From Diphasiastrum complanatum (lineage: Eukaryota; Streptophyta; Lycopodiopsida; Lycopodiales; Lycopodiaceae), in NCBI GenBank assembly GCA_029204225.1, contig CM055095.1, positions 36,233,078 to 36,297,077 on the forward strand: a DNA stretch of 64,000 bases, given 5' to 3'. A program made the position numbers and the translations under genes. This document shows, one piece after another, positions 13,490-27,500 of the stretch; position 1 is the stretch's first letter, and each line of letters starts with the position of its first letter. The notes under the pieces are model-generated. The model worked only from the letters and a program-made list of their open reading frames with translations, had not been told where the DNA came from and searched no databases.

Positions 13490-16400
13490 ATGTCGTCCAA
13501 TCCCAATTCAAGTTCAGATGATCCCGAAGCAAGCAAGCTCGACATCCAAATGTGCAAGTTAGACCTTACGGAAATGCAGACCTGGTACCAGCAGGCGGAG
13601 TCATTCTTCAAGGAAATCGAATTTCAGATCCTTGTCTTGATAGGTTATCAAAGCCCGTATTTGGTACACATGGCATATGCCAATTATCATACCACGACAA
13701 GATCATGTCAAATCATAATTCCCCCTATCAGGAATTATGTCTATAACGTATCTTTTGCGGCAGCTGACTTGCAACCTTATGGGTTTCCACGAGGACCAAA
13801 CACAGTCACAAGGACATTCCAAAAGATAGAGCAAATGACATATTTCAAATATATTGATCCCTTTGTGACCAAGAGGAAGAATAAGGATGGGTATAGGCTG
13901 GAAGCAATCAACGACAAGCAACTTCAAGCAGCATGTGCATATCTCACCAGATGCACACAAAAGCCTCGAATGAAAGTGCTGAGGGTACCCATGTCCCTGT
14001 TTCACATGATGGCAGATTCACGACTACATGCCCAGAACCTCTATGATTGGGCACAGTTTGCTTCGAATTGTCTTCATGATTGCATTAAGAAAAAGTAGCC
14101 CATCACAATATTGGGATATCTGATGACAAATATCACTCTGCATCAAGTACAAAATGGGCCAAATCTTCAACAACAACTGCAGCTTGTGGACAAGGCATGG
14201 AAAATTCCCATTGAACATAAGAAGTCCAAGCGTGCAAGGACCACTTCACCATCGGGGTCCCAGGCTAAACAAGTCAACACCGGTATCCTCCCTTTGGTGC
14301 AAAAGCCAAGAAGCCCACCATAGGATCACAACAGCTGCAACTTTCGGAGCTCAACAGGCAGATACCTCAAGGGCTCAGTTGTCGAGCACATGGCAACAAC
14401 GGAGGCAAGAGAAGCTTCAAGCTGGGAGCACATCATCGGTGGGATCAGTTTCACATGGTTCCACGTCAGATGGTGGCAGCTCGTCAACAGCATCACAACA
14501 ACACTCGTCACCCTCACATGTCATCAACAGGGGTGATGGAGCAACTACTTCAACACTGGCACCTGACACGACAGTACCTCAAGTCACAAGTCAGCCAGAT
14601 GAAGCCACCACCCCACCCACACTGATTACTACGCCAACGCCACCAACATTACCACTGGCACAAGTTTTGGGAGGGGGAGGAGTGGGGATATCCAGTCCCT
14701 AGGACATAGAAGCGGCTCAGCAACCACATGCCCAGCAAGTCCACACACTGGACACCTCACAATACTTTGATGTCGCGGACCTGATGGAAATCAGCGATGA
14801 CGAGCCAGAAAAGGAGAAGCAGCCAAGAAGTCAAATCCCTCCACTCCCTCCACCTCCACCTCCACCTCCACCTCCATCTTCAGCTCTAACACCACGTTTA
14901 TTTTTTGGTTTAGCCTCACCATCCCACACTCCAGATCAATATCCAACTCTCACTAACCCTGAAAAGCTCACTGAAGCAGCCAAGCGCTCGATGATAGGCC
15001 TATCCAAAACAAGCTACCACATGCATTGGTTGGTGAGCCAGCACCAAATGCTCGAGAGCAGAGTCCAGCATCAAGACCAAGAGATTGTGCATTATCAAGG
15101 CTGGCCAAAGAAAGAGAAAAAGAGTTAGTAAAAAGCAGATCCGTGATGGCCGGGCAAAAATCCACTTTGGAAGAGGTCCAACAACAACTGAAGCACCAGA
15201 TGGTCCAAATCGACCAAGTACGACACAGATCATCGAGTGCAATGACAGTCGATGCTCCTCTAGTCAAGCCCGAGGATATTCAATTCCAGGCCCCACAGGC
15301 CTCAGCCTTCCGGAGGGAAAAATATGTAAGGCTAATCCAGAAAAGGGAAGCCGAAAAGCAAAACTTCGAAAACATTGTGGCCAAACAAGAGAAGATCATC
15401 ATGGAGTTCCAGAAGCAGCTGGAAGACACTACGAAGGCCCAGCAACAAGTCTTGGACAAGGTGAACCAACTATGGGACACGACGTGCAAGGCTCAAGCAG
15501 GTGCTCAACCAATAAAGTCGCGGGATGATGATGGGAATGATGGTGCAGGAAATCAAGACGGAAAAACCCACCCATTAGACAGTAGCTCAGGATCGGGTGG
15601 CCAGAGAGCCGATGCTGCTTCCATGAGCTTTCCCCGACCCCCGACCCCCTCCCACCTTTAACCCTTCCTCCTACTCCGCATTGAATTTTTCTGAAACATT
15701 CATTCCAACTTATCCAATTCTTCCATCTCCCCTTTCTTCATCACCTCCTAGCCAAATAATGGGCCCCTCAGAAGGTCCAGCTGACACTTACAAAGCCCGA
15801 CGAGACGAGTTCCTCCAACAACTCCACTCCTCTGATGCCGCACATAATTATTGTTTCTGCCACCTCCTAAACCGTTCACCCCCGCACCCCTCTCCCCAGA
15901 TCATTCCATCCCCGACCCTCCAGAAACTAACACGGACACGGGGGGTGATGATGAATTCTTGGCAGACCAACCAGAAACGAGAAGGTTCTCGCAATTATCT
16001 GGCAAGGCCATCCCAACCGCGTAGGACAACTTCTCCTACCAAGCCCAGAGGCAAACTGGCTGACACGAGAGAGTCAGAGAAGTTTGAGAAGAAATACCCT
16101 CCCAACATGAGGGGAGGCAAAGAGGACATCGATCAAAGCCAATATTCCACCAGGGCCGAGATCATTGCCGCGCTACAACCGCAGCTAGAATGGCGGAGTA
16201 AAGTCCTGAAGGATAACAGGCGACTTCAGGAGTATTTGAAGGCACCGACATGGAAGTGAGTGGATCCCTTCTACATGCCACTCAAATGCAGAAAGTCATG
16301 GCCGGTGGAAAAGCCTTGAGTGGAGGTAGTAAACTGGCCAGTCATTCCGGGAATTACAGAGAGAACCTCCCTGAATGATCTGAGGCTACAGTTACTAGAC

Positions 16401-16766
16401 TTCGAGCATAAATACAAGTCAAGTGCCGATCTCTGCGTGCAGGAAAGTGTCGAATATTGTAGATCCATGGCCTTCTTGATGCAGCAAGAGTGTTTCTGGG
16501 ATCGAGGCTTGGATCCAATTAGGATCAACCCAAATACGGCCCTCCAGTTAGAAGAAGACCATGAGATGATGGCCAGGCTATACTACAGAGCGGCTTTCAT
16601 GTCATCACGCTATGTGACCATGGTGGAAGGCTGGCAGGAAATGGGCTTCATAGAAAAGATAAGAGAATATATGGGGCCCCTTAATTTTGGAAGTAAGCTC
16701 CGCTTCCAAGTTTTTGAAGCCCTGGGCCGGAAGATGAGCGAGCGAAAGCAGACGACGCGACGATGA
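13490..16766 (+). pseudogene. ORF3 of a Tat-like gypsy element, broken
   Basis: A long gene lies downstream of an integrase tail, on the same strand. I chose the start at 13,490 (CCACCATGTCG context), after the repeat array. Layout: a globular N-terminal part to about 14,200 (NYVYNVSFAAADLQPYGFPRG); a Ser/Thr/Pro-rich linker with ten prolines in a row near 14,850; a coiled coil at about 14,960-15,500 rich in Lys, Glu and Gln; a second Pro-rich linker; and a globular C-terminal part at 16,320-16,766 (YYRAAFMSSRYVTMVEGWQ). Stops are TAG at 14,096 and 14,701 and TGA at 16,257 and 16,317; frame changes lie near 14,325, 15,100 and 15,665. The same order of parts occurs in the ORF3 of E3. Function is unknown; in Tat/Athila lineages extra ORFs in this position are described, sometimes called envelope-like, without proven function. 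Confidence 0.6.
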
Positions 16767-16968
16767 GGTGAACAGGATTCACAAGAAGTGCTCAAGTGGG
16801 CTGGTATGTAGCGGCCAATTGAGAGACTTCCAATTTTGGCGAATAAATTTTGCAGATAATAAGCACCTGGTTTTACGGAAGCGAACAAAAATGCACGCTT
16901 TTTCAAGTGCCAAGCGAAAGACATCACCGGTGTTGCAGTGGGTCCTACAACAGATTAGGGGTGGATAA

Positions 16969-17993
16969 TGTTAGCCTATTCTCTAGTGCTGAGCCAAGCT
17001 GAAGACACAAGTTATCTCTCACCCATGACCGAGGAGGTCTCAGAAGGAAGAGAGCGGAAGAAGCTGAGAGCCGAGCATGAGAGCCGAGGAAATACTAGCT
17101 AGGAAGACACTGAGTAACTATGTGAGCCTACATGGTGTATCCCAAAGAAGGAATGACCATGTAGGAGCTAGTAATGTTTCCTAGGCATTGTAAATAAAGG
17201 TAGACCCCCCTTAAATTAGTTAGAGTGAGCCACCTTTTGATGGTGACCTTTAGTGGAAGGGCAAATTCCACATGTAATTCTAATTTAGTGGAATTGCCGC
17301 ATGGGCTCTGGCATGGGCAACCTTCTTGCTTAGTTAAGGGCCCCCCTCTCTTGTGAGGAAACTTTTGATTGTATTGTCAAGTTCTCTTGAGCAAATAAAG
17401 AGGATCCTCCGTGAGTTCTTGATGATGGCTTAGCTCCTTGTTCATGGCAATGATCTTGAGTGATATTTCTATGAGCATGCTTGATTCCTTTGCATTGTGG
17501 ATTAACTAGGTTCTTGTTTCTTGTTTCTTGTTTAGTTGTGGATTAGCATTCAGTTCTTGCTTGTGGAATCTTGTAGTAATCAGCATTCAAGTAAACTAGA
17601 TAGGTTGGTTTGTGGCATAGATCTTGCATACTCCCTTACAGCCAATTCTTGATTGTTCTTGAGTAATCTAAGCATCAAGTGATGAGTGTTTCTTGATTCT
17701 TAGATTGTTAAAATGCTACTAGGAATCTTGTTTGTTGTTTCTTGAATCTTGTTTTCAGTAGCTAATCTAGTTCTTGATTGTTTTCTGATTTAGTAGTTAG
17801 TAGTAGGATCGCTCTCTGCACTGAACGTTGATCTTCTTGAGTTGTAGATGGTTACATGGCTGGTTTCTTGCATGTAGCTGAGTATCGGATTTGAGTTACC
17901 CACTGACAGGCTGGGAATACGTAATGAAACCTGAGTAACACTTCTGCTCTGTAACAGTTCTAATAAGAAGAAGAACCACAAAGAACCGTAACA
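16969..17993 (+). repeat. Candidate 3' LTR of the ORF3-bearing element
   Basis: After ORF3, a purine-rich stretch (ATTAGGGGTGGATAA) precedes TGTTAGCC at 16,969. The following DNA has LTR-like features: AATAAA near 17,190 and again near 17,395, and T-rich U5-like sequence. The 3' end is uncertain; I place it at a CA near 17,993. No second copy is in the window, so this rests on position and motifs. Confidence 0.4.
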
Positions 17994-18047
17994 ACAGAAG
18001 TAAGTAATCCAAAAAAAGAAAAGAGATAAAAAACAAAAGAGAAAAAC

Positions 18048-18078
18048 GTGTTCACAGATTCAGTGAATCTGTGAACAC
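18048..18078. repeat. 31-bp near-perfect palindrome
   Basis: Two perfectly complementary 15-base arms (GTGTTCACAGATTCA and its complement) flank one central base at 18,063. The word TTCACAGATT recurs at about 18,136. It lies in the 75-160 bases before a T1 LTR. Confidence 0.9.
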
Positions 18079-18152
18079 TTTCCTTGCTCCACTTTTGGAG
18101 AACCTCTGTGTGTGTTGTTTTCCCAAAATACAACCTTCACAGATTTTTCTTT

Positions 18153-18599
18153 TGTTGTGGGTATTTCCTGTAAAATAATAAATTAGTGGGTCCCATCACT
18201 AAAACTACTGTTGGCCAAGCCTTACCAAGTGGGCCCTGCCACAAGAAAGTAGACAATAAGTGCGAGGCATTGGCTTCCTGCGTGTATAAGCCCAGTCCAA
18301 TGATCACACTAAGTAAATAGTTTAAGTTGTTTTCTAGTGACTTGGGCCCTAGTTGAAAATAAAATAAGTTAAAGGCCAAAGTCTAAGTTACAAGTTTGGG
18401 TCAAAGTCAAATGGTAGTAGGTGAGGTGTGCTTCTTTGTGCACCACTAGATCTTTTGTGTTTCTTTGAAAGGCTAAGATTGCAATCCTGCCACTTCAAGT
18501 AACCAATAGAATGAATGGGGCAAGGGCCTCCCCAAGAATAAAAGAGCACCATTTGTACTCATTTGACATTCTCAATCCAAGGAGAAAACTCTGTTGGTT

Positions 18600-18630
<31 letters not shown>

Positions 18631-18807
18631 AGGTTGGGTGTGAATAGCTTTGGGAAGGTGCTCGGGCCTCCAAATCCTCTCTCAACTTAGTCATTCTCTC
18701 TCTCCATTTCTCTATTCTCTCTGTCTTCTCTCTCCTCTCCCTCTACAGGTGAAAGCGAGGTTGTCGCTCCCAACGATGAACCTCTATACTACGAAGATGA
18801 CACAACA
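18153..18807 (+). repeat. T1-family LTR (plus strand)
   Basis: Starts TGTTGTGGGTATTT and ends ACACAACA, a perfect TGTTGT/ACAACA terminal pair. It is followed after one base by a tRNA-Asp-type primer site, so it is a 5' LTR. The first 80 bases match the minus-strand LTR at 50,868-51,634 closely. A (CT)n tract lies at 18,606-18,630. No downstream partner LTR of the same orientation was found. Confidence 0.8.
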
Positions 18808-18808
18808 G

Positions 18809-18826
18809 TGGCACCATTGTTGGGAA
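18809..18826 (+). other. Primer-binding site, tRNA-Asp type
   Basis: TGGCACCATTGTTGGGAA is a diverged form of the tRNA-Asp-complementary TGGCGCCGTTGCCGGGGA. It is one base after the LTR, as at 24,501 and 50,866. Confidence 0.7.
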
Positions 18827-18855
18827 ACGCCACACTCTCATCTCGCCGCATAGCA

Positions 18856-20096
<1,241 letters not shown>

Positions 20097-23030
20097 ATGG
20101 AAGGTTCAATCTCAGAGATCCGCTTGATCAACAAATTCAACGGAGATGACTTCCACATGTGGAAGTTCAAGATGAGGATGATCCTGATCGAGAAAGAGCT
20201 ATGGGGGTACGTAAATGGTTCAATACCCAAGCCAGTAGAACCTAAATTGCTTCTAGCATGGGAAGCAAAGGATGGCAAAGCACTTGCCATTGTATCTCTG
20301 AATCTGAAAGACACTCAAATTGATCACGTGTCAAACAACACCACCTCCAAATAAGTGTGGGATATCTTTACAAGAATCTATGAGACCTCAGATGTGTCCA
20401 CTCGTCTCTTCTTGATGAAAAAGATGCTGACACTCAGAATGAGCGAAGCACCTCAGTAAGCGAGCATTTGAACGAGTTCAAATAGTTGCTAAACCAACTG
20501 GCTGCAATAGGATCATCTATATCAGAAGAAGACTCTACCATGTCTCTTCTTGCCAGTCTTCCATCCTCCTATGACAATTTAGTGCTGCTTCTTAGCAACG
20601 CTCCTGCACTGTCTCTACAAAAATTGACAGCAAGTCTGTTGCAGGAAGAAGCAAGGAGGAAAAGCTTGTCCACATCAATGAGTTCCAAATCCATGGCACT
20701 CTACTCAACCAAACAGCAGTCCAAGAAGAAGAAATACTTCAAGGCCAAGAAGACAAAGGCAGAACAACCAGCAGCATCGCAACCACAACAACAACATCAC
20801 ATCCAAACATTGTCCAAGACCAGACTATTTTGCAGGTATTGCAAAAGAACCAACCATGATATCAAGGATTGTCGCGTCCTCAAGCATAATGAAGCTAGAA
20901 AAAAAATACAGCAGCAGCAACAAGACAACTCTGATATAGTCAAAGATGCACAAGAAAATGAGAGATCGTTGATGGTACAAGATCAACCCAGTAGAGATGC
21001 CCATCAATGGTATCTTGATTTAGGTGCCTCTCAGCACATGACGCCATGCAAAGACCTCTTCTCTACACTCACAGCTACAAAATCGAAGTACATCTTCTTT
21101 GGTGACTCCAGTTCACTTCAAGTCGAAGGCCAAGGCTCTATTCGACTACAATTCTCTGATGGCATCACTAGGCAGCTTAATGGTGTACTTTATATACCCA
21201 AATTAACAAAGAACTTATTGTCTATTAGCAAGATCATTGATCAAGGCTATAGAGCTTTGTTTACTAGTAGGTGATGTACTGTTTTAGATGAGAATTCAAA
21301 GGAAATCCTTTCTGCTTACAGAGAAGGAAACTTGTACATATTGAGTCACGATGTTACACTTTTTGTGAGTTATTCAGATGCTAATTTATAGCATCAGAGA
21401 TTAGGACATCTAAGCATGCGTTCAATCTTGTATATCCATCATAGTAAAATGGTCAAGGACATGTATATAACTCGGGTGTTCATCAGTCACGATGAACCTG
21501 CCACAGTTGCAAAAGCTTTGTCAATGCCTGATGCAGACAATTGGAAGGCTGTCATGGATGTTGAGTATTAGTCTCTAATGAAGAACAAGACCTGGAGTCT
21601 TGTCAATCCTCCTACTATTGTAAAACCAATTGACTCTAAGTGGATCTTTAAGCTAAAGCTTAAGCTAGATGGATCCATTTCCAAATGGAAAGCTAGACTG
21701 CTTGTTAAAGGCTTTGAACAAGTATATGGGATAGACTACACTCAGACTTTCAGTCTAGTGGTAAAGCATTAGTCTATTCATACCTTACTAGCTATAGTTG
21801 TTGTAGAAGATCTGGACATTCACCAGATGGATGTCTAGATGGCATTTCTACATGGATCTATACAAGAAGAGATATTCATATATCAGCCAGAAGGTTACGT
21901 CCTTCAAGGCAAGGAGCATCTGGTATGTAAATTGCATAAGGCTTTATATGGTCTTAAGCAAGCTCCCAGGGCCTGGTATGACAGAATCAATCACTTCTTG
22001 TTGTAGCACAATTTTACTTCTTGCTCTATAGACTGTAATGTATATCTTAGGCATAAAGGATCAAGCTATGTTGTAATAGCATTATATGTTGATGATTATT
22101 TAATTATCAACAATTTAAATCAGTTGTTACAAGAAACCATTTGTGCTTTCATCAGAGTTTGAGATGACTGATTTAGGTCCAGTCCATAATTACCTTCTTG
22201 GTATGGAGATCAACAGAGATTGCACAGGCAAATTGATAAGTATAAGAGAAGAATCCTACTTGACTAATGTACTTTGTAGATTTGGCATGGATGACTGCAA
22301 GCCCATAGACACACCTATGGATCTAGGAGCTAAGCTGTCCAAAGACATGTGCCCCAAAACTCAAGCAGATTAGCAAGAAATGTGTAGGTATCCTTATCAG
22401 TCTGTCATAGGATTTATTATGTATTCTATGATCTGCACACGACCTGATCTAGCATATGCAATAAGCACATTGTCTTAGTACATGTCCAATCCAAGCCTAT
22501 AGCAATGGTAAGCTCTACAAAGAATACTAAGGTACATTCAAGCTACAAAACACTATGCTTTGAGCTACAATGGCAATATAGAAGCTGCACTCACATTGAC
22601 CACTTATTCAGATTCAGATTGGGCAGGAGACATAGATACATGAAAATTCACATCAGGCTACATTTGTTTCCTTACAGGAGGACCCATCTCATGGAACAAT
22701 AGAAAGCAAAAAAGCATTTCTCTGTCCTCCACAGAATCTGAATATGTTGCAGCTACATCAGCAGTGAAGGAGATAATCTGGCAAAGGAGGCTGTTGTAGG
22801 ATCTGCAATTCCCACAGATCAGTCCAACAATACTCCAGTGCAACAATCAGAGCTGCATAGCTCTATCTCTGAACCTATGAACTCATAATAGAACTAAGCA
22901 TATAGAGGTTCAATTCCATTTTCTTAAGGAGAAAGTTTAGAATAAAGATGTTGTACTAAGTTACTGTCATACAGATTAAGACCCTCTACAAAGGTTCCCA
23001 AGATCCAGAATAGCAAAATCCAGGGGAGAA
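20097..23030 (+). pseudogene. Decayed Ty1/copia polyprotein, integrase largely deleted
   Basis: The gag starts at the ATG at 20,097 (MEGSISEIRLINKFNGDDF). A CCHC knuckle CRYCKRTNHDIKDC lies near 20,830. Protease follows at about 21,010 (WYLDLGASQHM); its catalytic DSG is DLG. Only the start of the integrase zinc domain remains (HQRLGHLSMRS near 21,390), and coding then jumps into RT at about 21,490: MKNKTWSLVNPP, then ALYVDDYLII near 22,085 with the YVDD catalytic motif intact. RNase H runs to about 22,930, and a GGGGAGAA purine tract is at 23,023-23,030. About a dozen in-frame stops interrupt it, most at positions where copia proteins carry Gln (TAG or TAA). Non-functional. Confidence 0.85.
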
Positions 23031-23169
23031 TCCTCACAGATAGTGAAATTTTGATTTTTTGTGACAACTAATCTTCGTAGAGAATTCTAAAGCTCCATCT
23101 CATTGAGATAGTGACACAGAAAATTTGCGAGAGTTAGATTGAATTATTGAGTGATATGTGAGCCAAAAA

Positions 23170-23647
23170 GTGGTTTTGAACTCTCGTTGACATCAATAAC
23201 TCTTGCATAGCAAGCATTGAATTGCAAATGAGGATGCTTCTCTTCCAAAATTGGTAGAGTTTTCTCCTCCTCATTAAGCATGAAAATAGTGTACAAATGG
23301 TGCCTTTTTATAAAATGGGAAAGGCCCTTGCTAATATTCACAATGATCTTATCCATTCATCTTGGACCCATCTTGATCCAAGGGTCCACAAAAAGTACAT
23401 TGGTAATCACAAGATTCATGTGAGTCCCAATTTGGACCCAACTCTAAAAAGTAATCTTTAAGTTTAAAATGACTTTGGGCCTTTAGTTTTATTTTAATTC
23501 CAAGGCCCAAGTCAAGTTTATTTTATTTAGAACTTTACTTGCGTGCTCATTGGGTCATGGGCTTACGCGCGCAGGATGCCATGCCCTCGCAACACATTTT
23601 ATTGAATGATTTTATTTATTTACACTTTGTTGGGAATACCCCCAACA
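23170..23647 (-). repeat. T2-family LTR, partial (minus strand)
   Basis: Reading from 23,647 on the minus strand, the sequence starts TGTTGGGGGTATTCCC and matches the LTR at 34,703-35,513 through the TATA-like TTTATAAAAAGGCACC and the following AATTCAATGCTTGC. The match ends near 23,170, before the CT tract and LTR end, so it is truncated. Confidence 0.75.
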
Positions 23648-23703
23648 GATTGGAAATTCTGGTTTGAGAAATCAGATATCCATCATTGGTTTTAGTCTTG
23701 ATT

Positions 23704-24248
23704 TGTTGGGGGTATTCACGTGTAAATAAATAAAATTGTCAAAAAAGTAGAAATAAGTTGTGAGAGTCATGGCATTCTACGTGCGTAAGCCCATGGCGCA
23801 ATGAACACTTGTAAATAATCATTTTTGAATAAACTCGACTTTGGGCCATGTAATTAAAAAAATATTAGAAGACCAAAGTTAAGTTAAACTTAAGTTCCTA
23901 AGTTTTTGTAATTACTCAAACGTCAAATGGTGGTAGGTGGGATGTGTTTCTTCCCACACCATAGATTAGTTTGTGCTTCTTGTGAAGGGTGTGGATTTCA
24001 ATCCCACCTTCTTGCAAGTAGCCAATAGTAAGCAAGGGGCAAGGGCCACCCCAAAGATAAAAAGGCACCATTTGTAACCATTTTATTGAGAAGGAGAAAA
24101 CTCTACCAAATTGGAGAGCAAGCATCCTCAAGTTAATCAATCTTGCTATTGTCTCTTGTTGTGTTTTGTTTTTTTCTTTCATTTCTATTGTTATTGTTTG
24201 TGATAGTTATGGCTTCCACTTTAGCATGCATATTGAGCACTTGAGCTA

Positions 24249-24317
<69 letters not shown>

Positions 24318-24499
24318 CTATAATCATAATGAATGCTTGTGTTTAGAGTTAGAGAAAGTAGTGTTAAGTGGGGGTAGTGTTAAGGTAGAGTTAGATAAGC
24401 ATCTAAACTAGCAACTAAGCATAGTTAGGAACCTATCTTTGTGTTCTAACCCTTTTGACAGGTGGAGGGCTGCTCACCACACGTTCTACACTCCCTACA
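23704..24499 (+). repeat. T2-family LTR (plus strand)
   Basis: Starts TGTTGGGGGTATTC and ends CTCCCTACA. A tRNA-Asp-type primer site follows after one base, so it is a 5' LTR. A (CT)n tract lies at about 24,249-24,315. Its orientation is opposite to the T2 fragment ending at 23,647, from which it is separated by only 56 bases. Nothing of its internal region remains: copia RNase H sequence begins just after the primer site. Confidence 0.8.
24249..24315. repeat. CT microsatellite inside T2 LTR
   Basis: A CT run of about 67 bases, roughly 545 bases into the LTR. Confidence 0.95.
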
Positions 24500-24500
24500 G

Positions 24501-24513
24501 TGGCGCCATTGCC
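24501..24513 (+). other. Primer-binding site, tRNA-Asp type
   Basis: TGGCGCCATTGCC sits one base after the T2 LTR. It is followed within a few bases by unrelated minus-strand copia RNase H. Confidence 0.75.
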
Positions 24514-24516
24514 AGG

Positions 24517-27500
24517 CTGCCAAGAAACCAAATTTCCTCCAAGAAATATAGTATAAGCACTTGTGGATTTCCTATCCAACCTGTCTCCTGCAAAATCTGA
24601 ATATGAAAAAGCAACCAAAGCTAGATCTTCTCCTTCATAGTATAGTCCATAATCCAAGGTAGAAGATATATACCTCAAGACTCTTTTAGCCAACTTCCAG
24701 TGATATAACTTTGGATCCTGCATGTGTTCACTTAGCTTATGAATACAAAAGCTTAGATCAGGCCTAGTCACTGATAACCAAATAAGTGAGCCAATAAGAC
24801 TCCTATAAAGAGTGATATCCTCAAAGGATTTTTCATCATATTTAATAGGATCTTTTACAGTGTGCTCCATAGGTGTATCTATGCCTTTACAATTCTCCAT
24901 ATGAAATTTCCTGAGCATGGAAAGTGCATATCTACTTTGTCTTATAAATGCATGACCTTTCAAAAAATCTATTTCAAGGCCAAGAATATAGTGAAGAACT
25001 CCTAAGTCTTGCATCTTAAACTCAGTACCAAGTGCATGCTTAGTTTCTTCAACTAACTCTCACTATTTCCACAAATAATGATATCATCTACATAGATGAG
25101 AAGAATAATTACAAAGTTATCTACAAACTTATAATACAAAGAAGGGTCATATTCACTTAGATAAAATCCGAGTGATATGAGATAAGAATTGAGCCTTGCA
25201 TACCAAGACCTTGGTGCCTGTTTCAGTCCATACAAACTTTTGAACAAAAGACAAACTTTTGATTCATCACCTTCCTTCACAAAACCTGGAGGCTGTTCTA
25301 TATGAATCTCCTCCTCAAGATAACCATTGAGAAATGCATTAGAAACATCAAACTGAAACATACTCCATTTGTGAAAACATGCAAGAGAGATGAGTATTTA
25401 AATTGTTAACTGGTGCAAAGGTATCTTCATAATCAAGACCTTTAATCTGTGAGTAGCCTTTGACACAAAGTCTTGCTTTATACTTATTGATAGATCCATC
25501 ATGATTATACTTGATTCTGAATACCCACTTACATCCGATCACATGCATGTTGTTTGGTGGCTCCACAAGCTCCCATGTGTTATTTGACATCAAGGCTTCA
25601 AATTCTTGGGTCATTGCTTCAACCCACTTCTTGGATTGAAAAGCTTCCTGGACATCCTTAGGCTCTTCATCTGATATAAAAAGTGCATGATAGGAAGTTT
25701 CACCTTCCACTTGCCTTCCTTCTTCATCATATGTGAGCCTCCTTGGCTCAGATGTTGCTCGTGTAGATCTTCTTGGTGTGGTAGCTTGAATCTGCTCCTC
25801 CTCAAGCCTCGGTCTCACCACTTCTTGAACAACATCAAGGTTGATGATTGATCTTGCATGAGTCTCTTTGATCTGAACACTATCCAAGTTAAATTTCTGA
25901 TCTTCATGGAAGACCACATCTCTACTAACAACATTTTTGTCAGTAGAGGCCAAATAAATCTTGTATGTATTTTTAGTAGATGCATAACCTACAAAAAGTC
26001 CTTTCATTGCACTAGGATCTTCTTTCTTCCTAGTTTCTATAGGTACATGCACAAAGCATACACAGCCAAAAATCCTAAGATGATCTACCTTAGGCTTTTT
26101 CTTATATAACATCTCAAATGGTGTCTTTCCTCCTATTGCAAGATTTGGAAGCCTATTACAAAGATAGTTTGCACATGCAACTGCCTCTCTCCAAAATTCT
26201 TTAGGCAGAGAACCTTCTAGCCTAATGGCTTTTGCACATTCACACAAAGTTCCATTTTTCTCTCAGTGACTCCGTTTTGCTGAAGAGTATATGAACAAGA
26301 AAACTCTCTTTGAATACCCTCTCTCTCACAAAAGTCTTTAAACTTATTGGAAGCATATTCCCCTCCACTATCACTTCTTAAAGCTTTTATCTTGAAAGGA
26401 AACTGCTTCTCTACATAAGCTTCAAAAGTAAGAAAAACATCATAAACCATGGCTTTTGAAGACAGCATATAGATCCAAAAATGTCTTGTATAATCATCTA
26501 CAAAAGAGACAAAGCAGTTGGCTCCTCCTTTGCTCTTAGTTGATGAGAAATGAACATCTGAGTGTACAAGTTCAAATGGTTGCTTTGTCTTGATACTTGA
26601 TCTGGGAAAAGGCCTTTTGTGTGACTTTGCCAGCACACAAGCTTCAGAAGGTAGAAGCTCCTTTGACAATGTCTTTGGTAGACCAACAACTTTTCCTTCT
26701 TTGACCATAGATTGCATGGCTTTGAAATTAGGATGACCCAATCTCTTATACCACAGATCCTCCTGTAGAACCTTGGTCTCATAAGCAATATCTGAAATGT
26801 TAGAACTCTCCCTAGAATCTAGTTTGTACAACTTACCAATTCTAGATCCTCTAGCAATAACTTCATTTTCTCTTGAGATTATACACTTGTCAACTTGAAA
26901 CTTGACATCCAATCCACTATCAAACAACTGCCCTACACTAATGAGATTCTTAGTCAATTTAGGTACATACAATACATCATGTAAGCAAAAAGATTTTGAT
27001 GATGATGCATGTAATGGAATATTATCTATTCCTTCAATTCTACACTCTACATCATTATTAGTATAGATTGACCTTTTTGCACCTAAATATGGCATGAGAT
27101 TAGTAAAAGAGTTCCTAGAACTAGACATGTGGGAACTAGTCCCACTATCTATCCACCAGACTTCTTCATTCTTAAAAGAAAAAGATGAAAAAGTAGACAT
27201 CATTAATGAATCCTCTCTTTCACTCTCAACACCCTCACACTCATCCTCATTAGTAAGGTTAGCTTGTTTAGATTGGTTCTTCTTCTTGAAACAGTTTGAT
27301 GCATAGTGTCCTTTCTTGCCACAGAAAAAACACTTGATCTTTGACAGTTTCTTCTTGCCACTGGATGTTGCACCTTGTGAGGACTGATCCTCACCACCTT
27401 CTTTGGCTTTGTCCTTCTTGAAGTGTTGTTGTCCTTTGCCCTTGCCTCTTGACTTGTCTCTGATGAAGAGTGCTTTGTCATCTCCACCATCTTTCAATGA

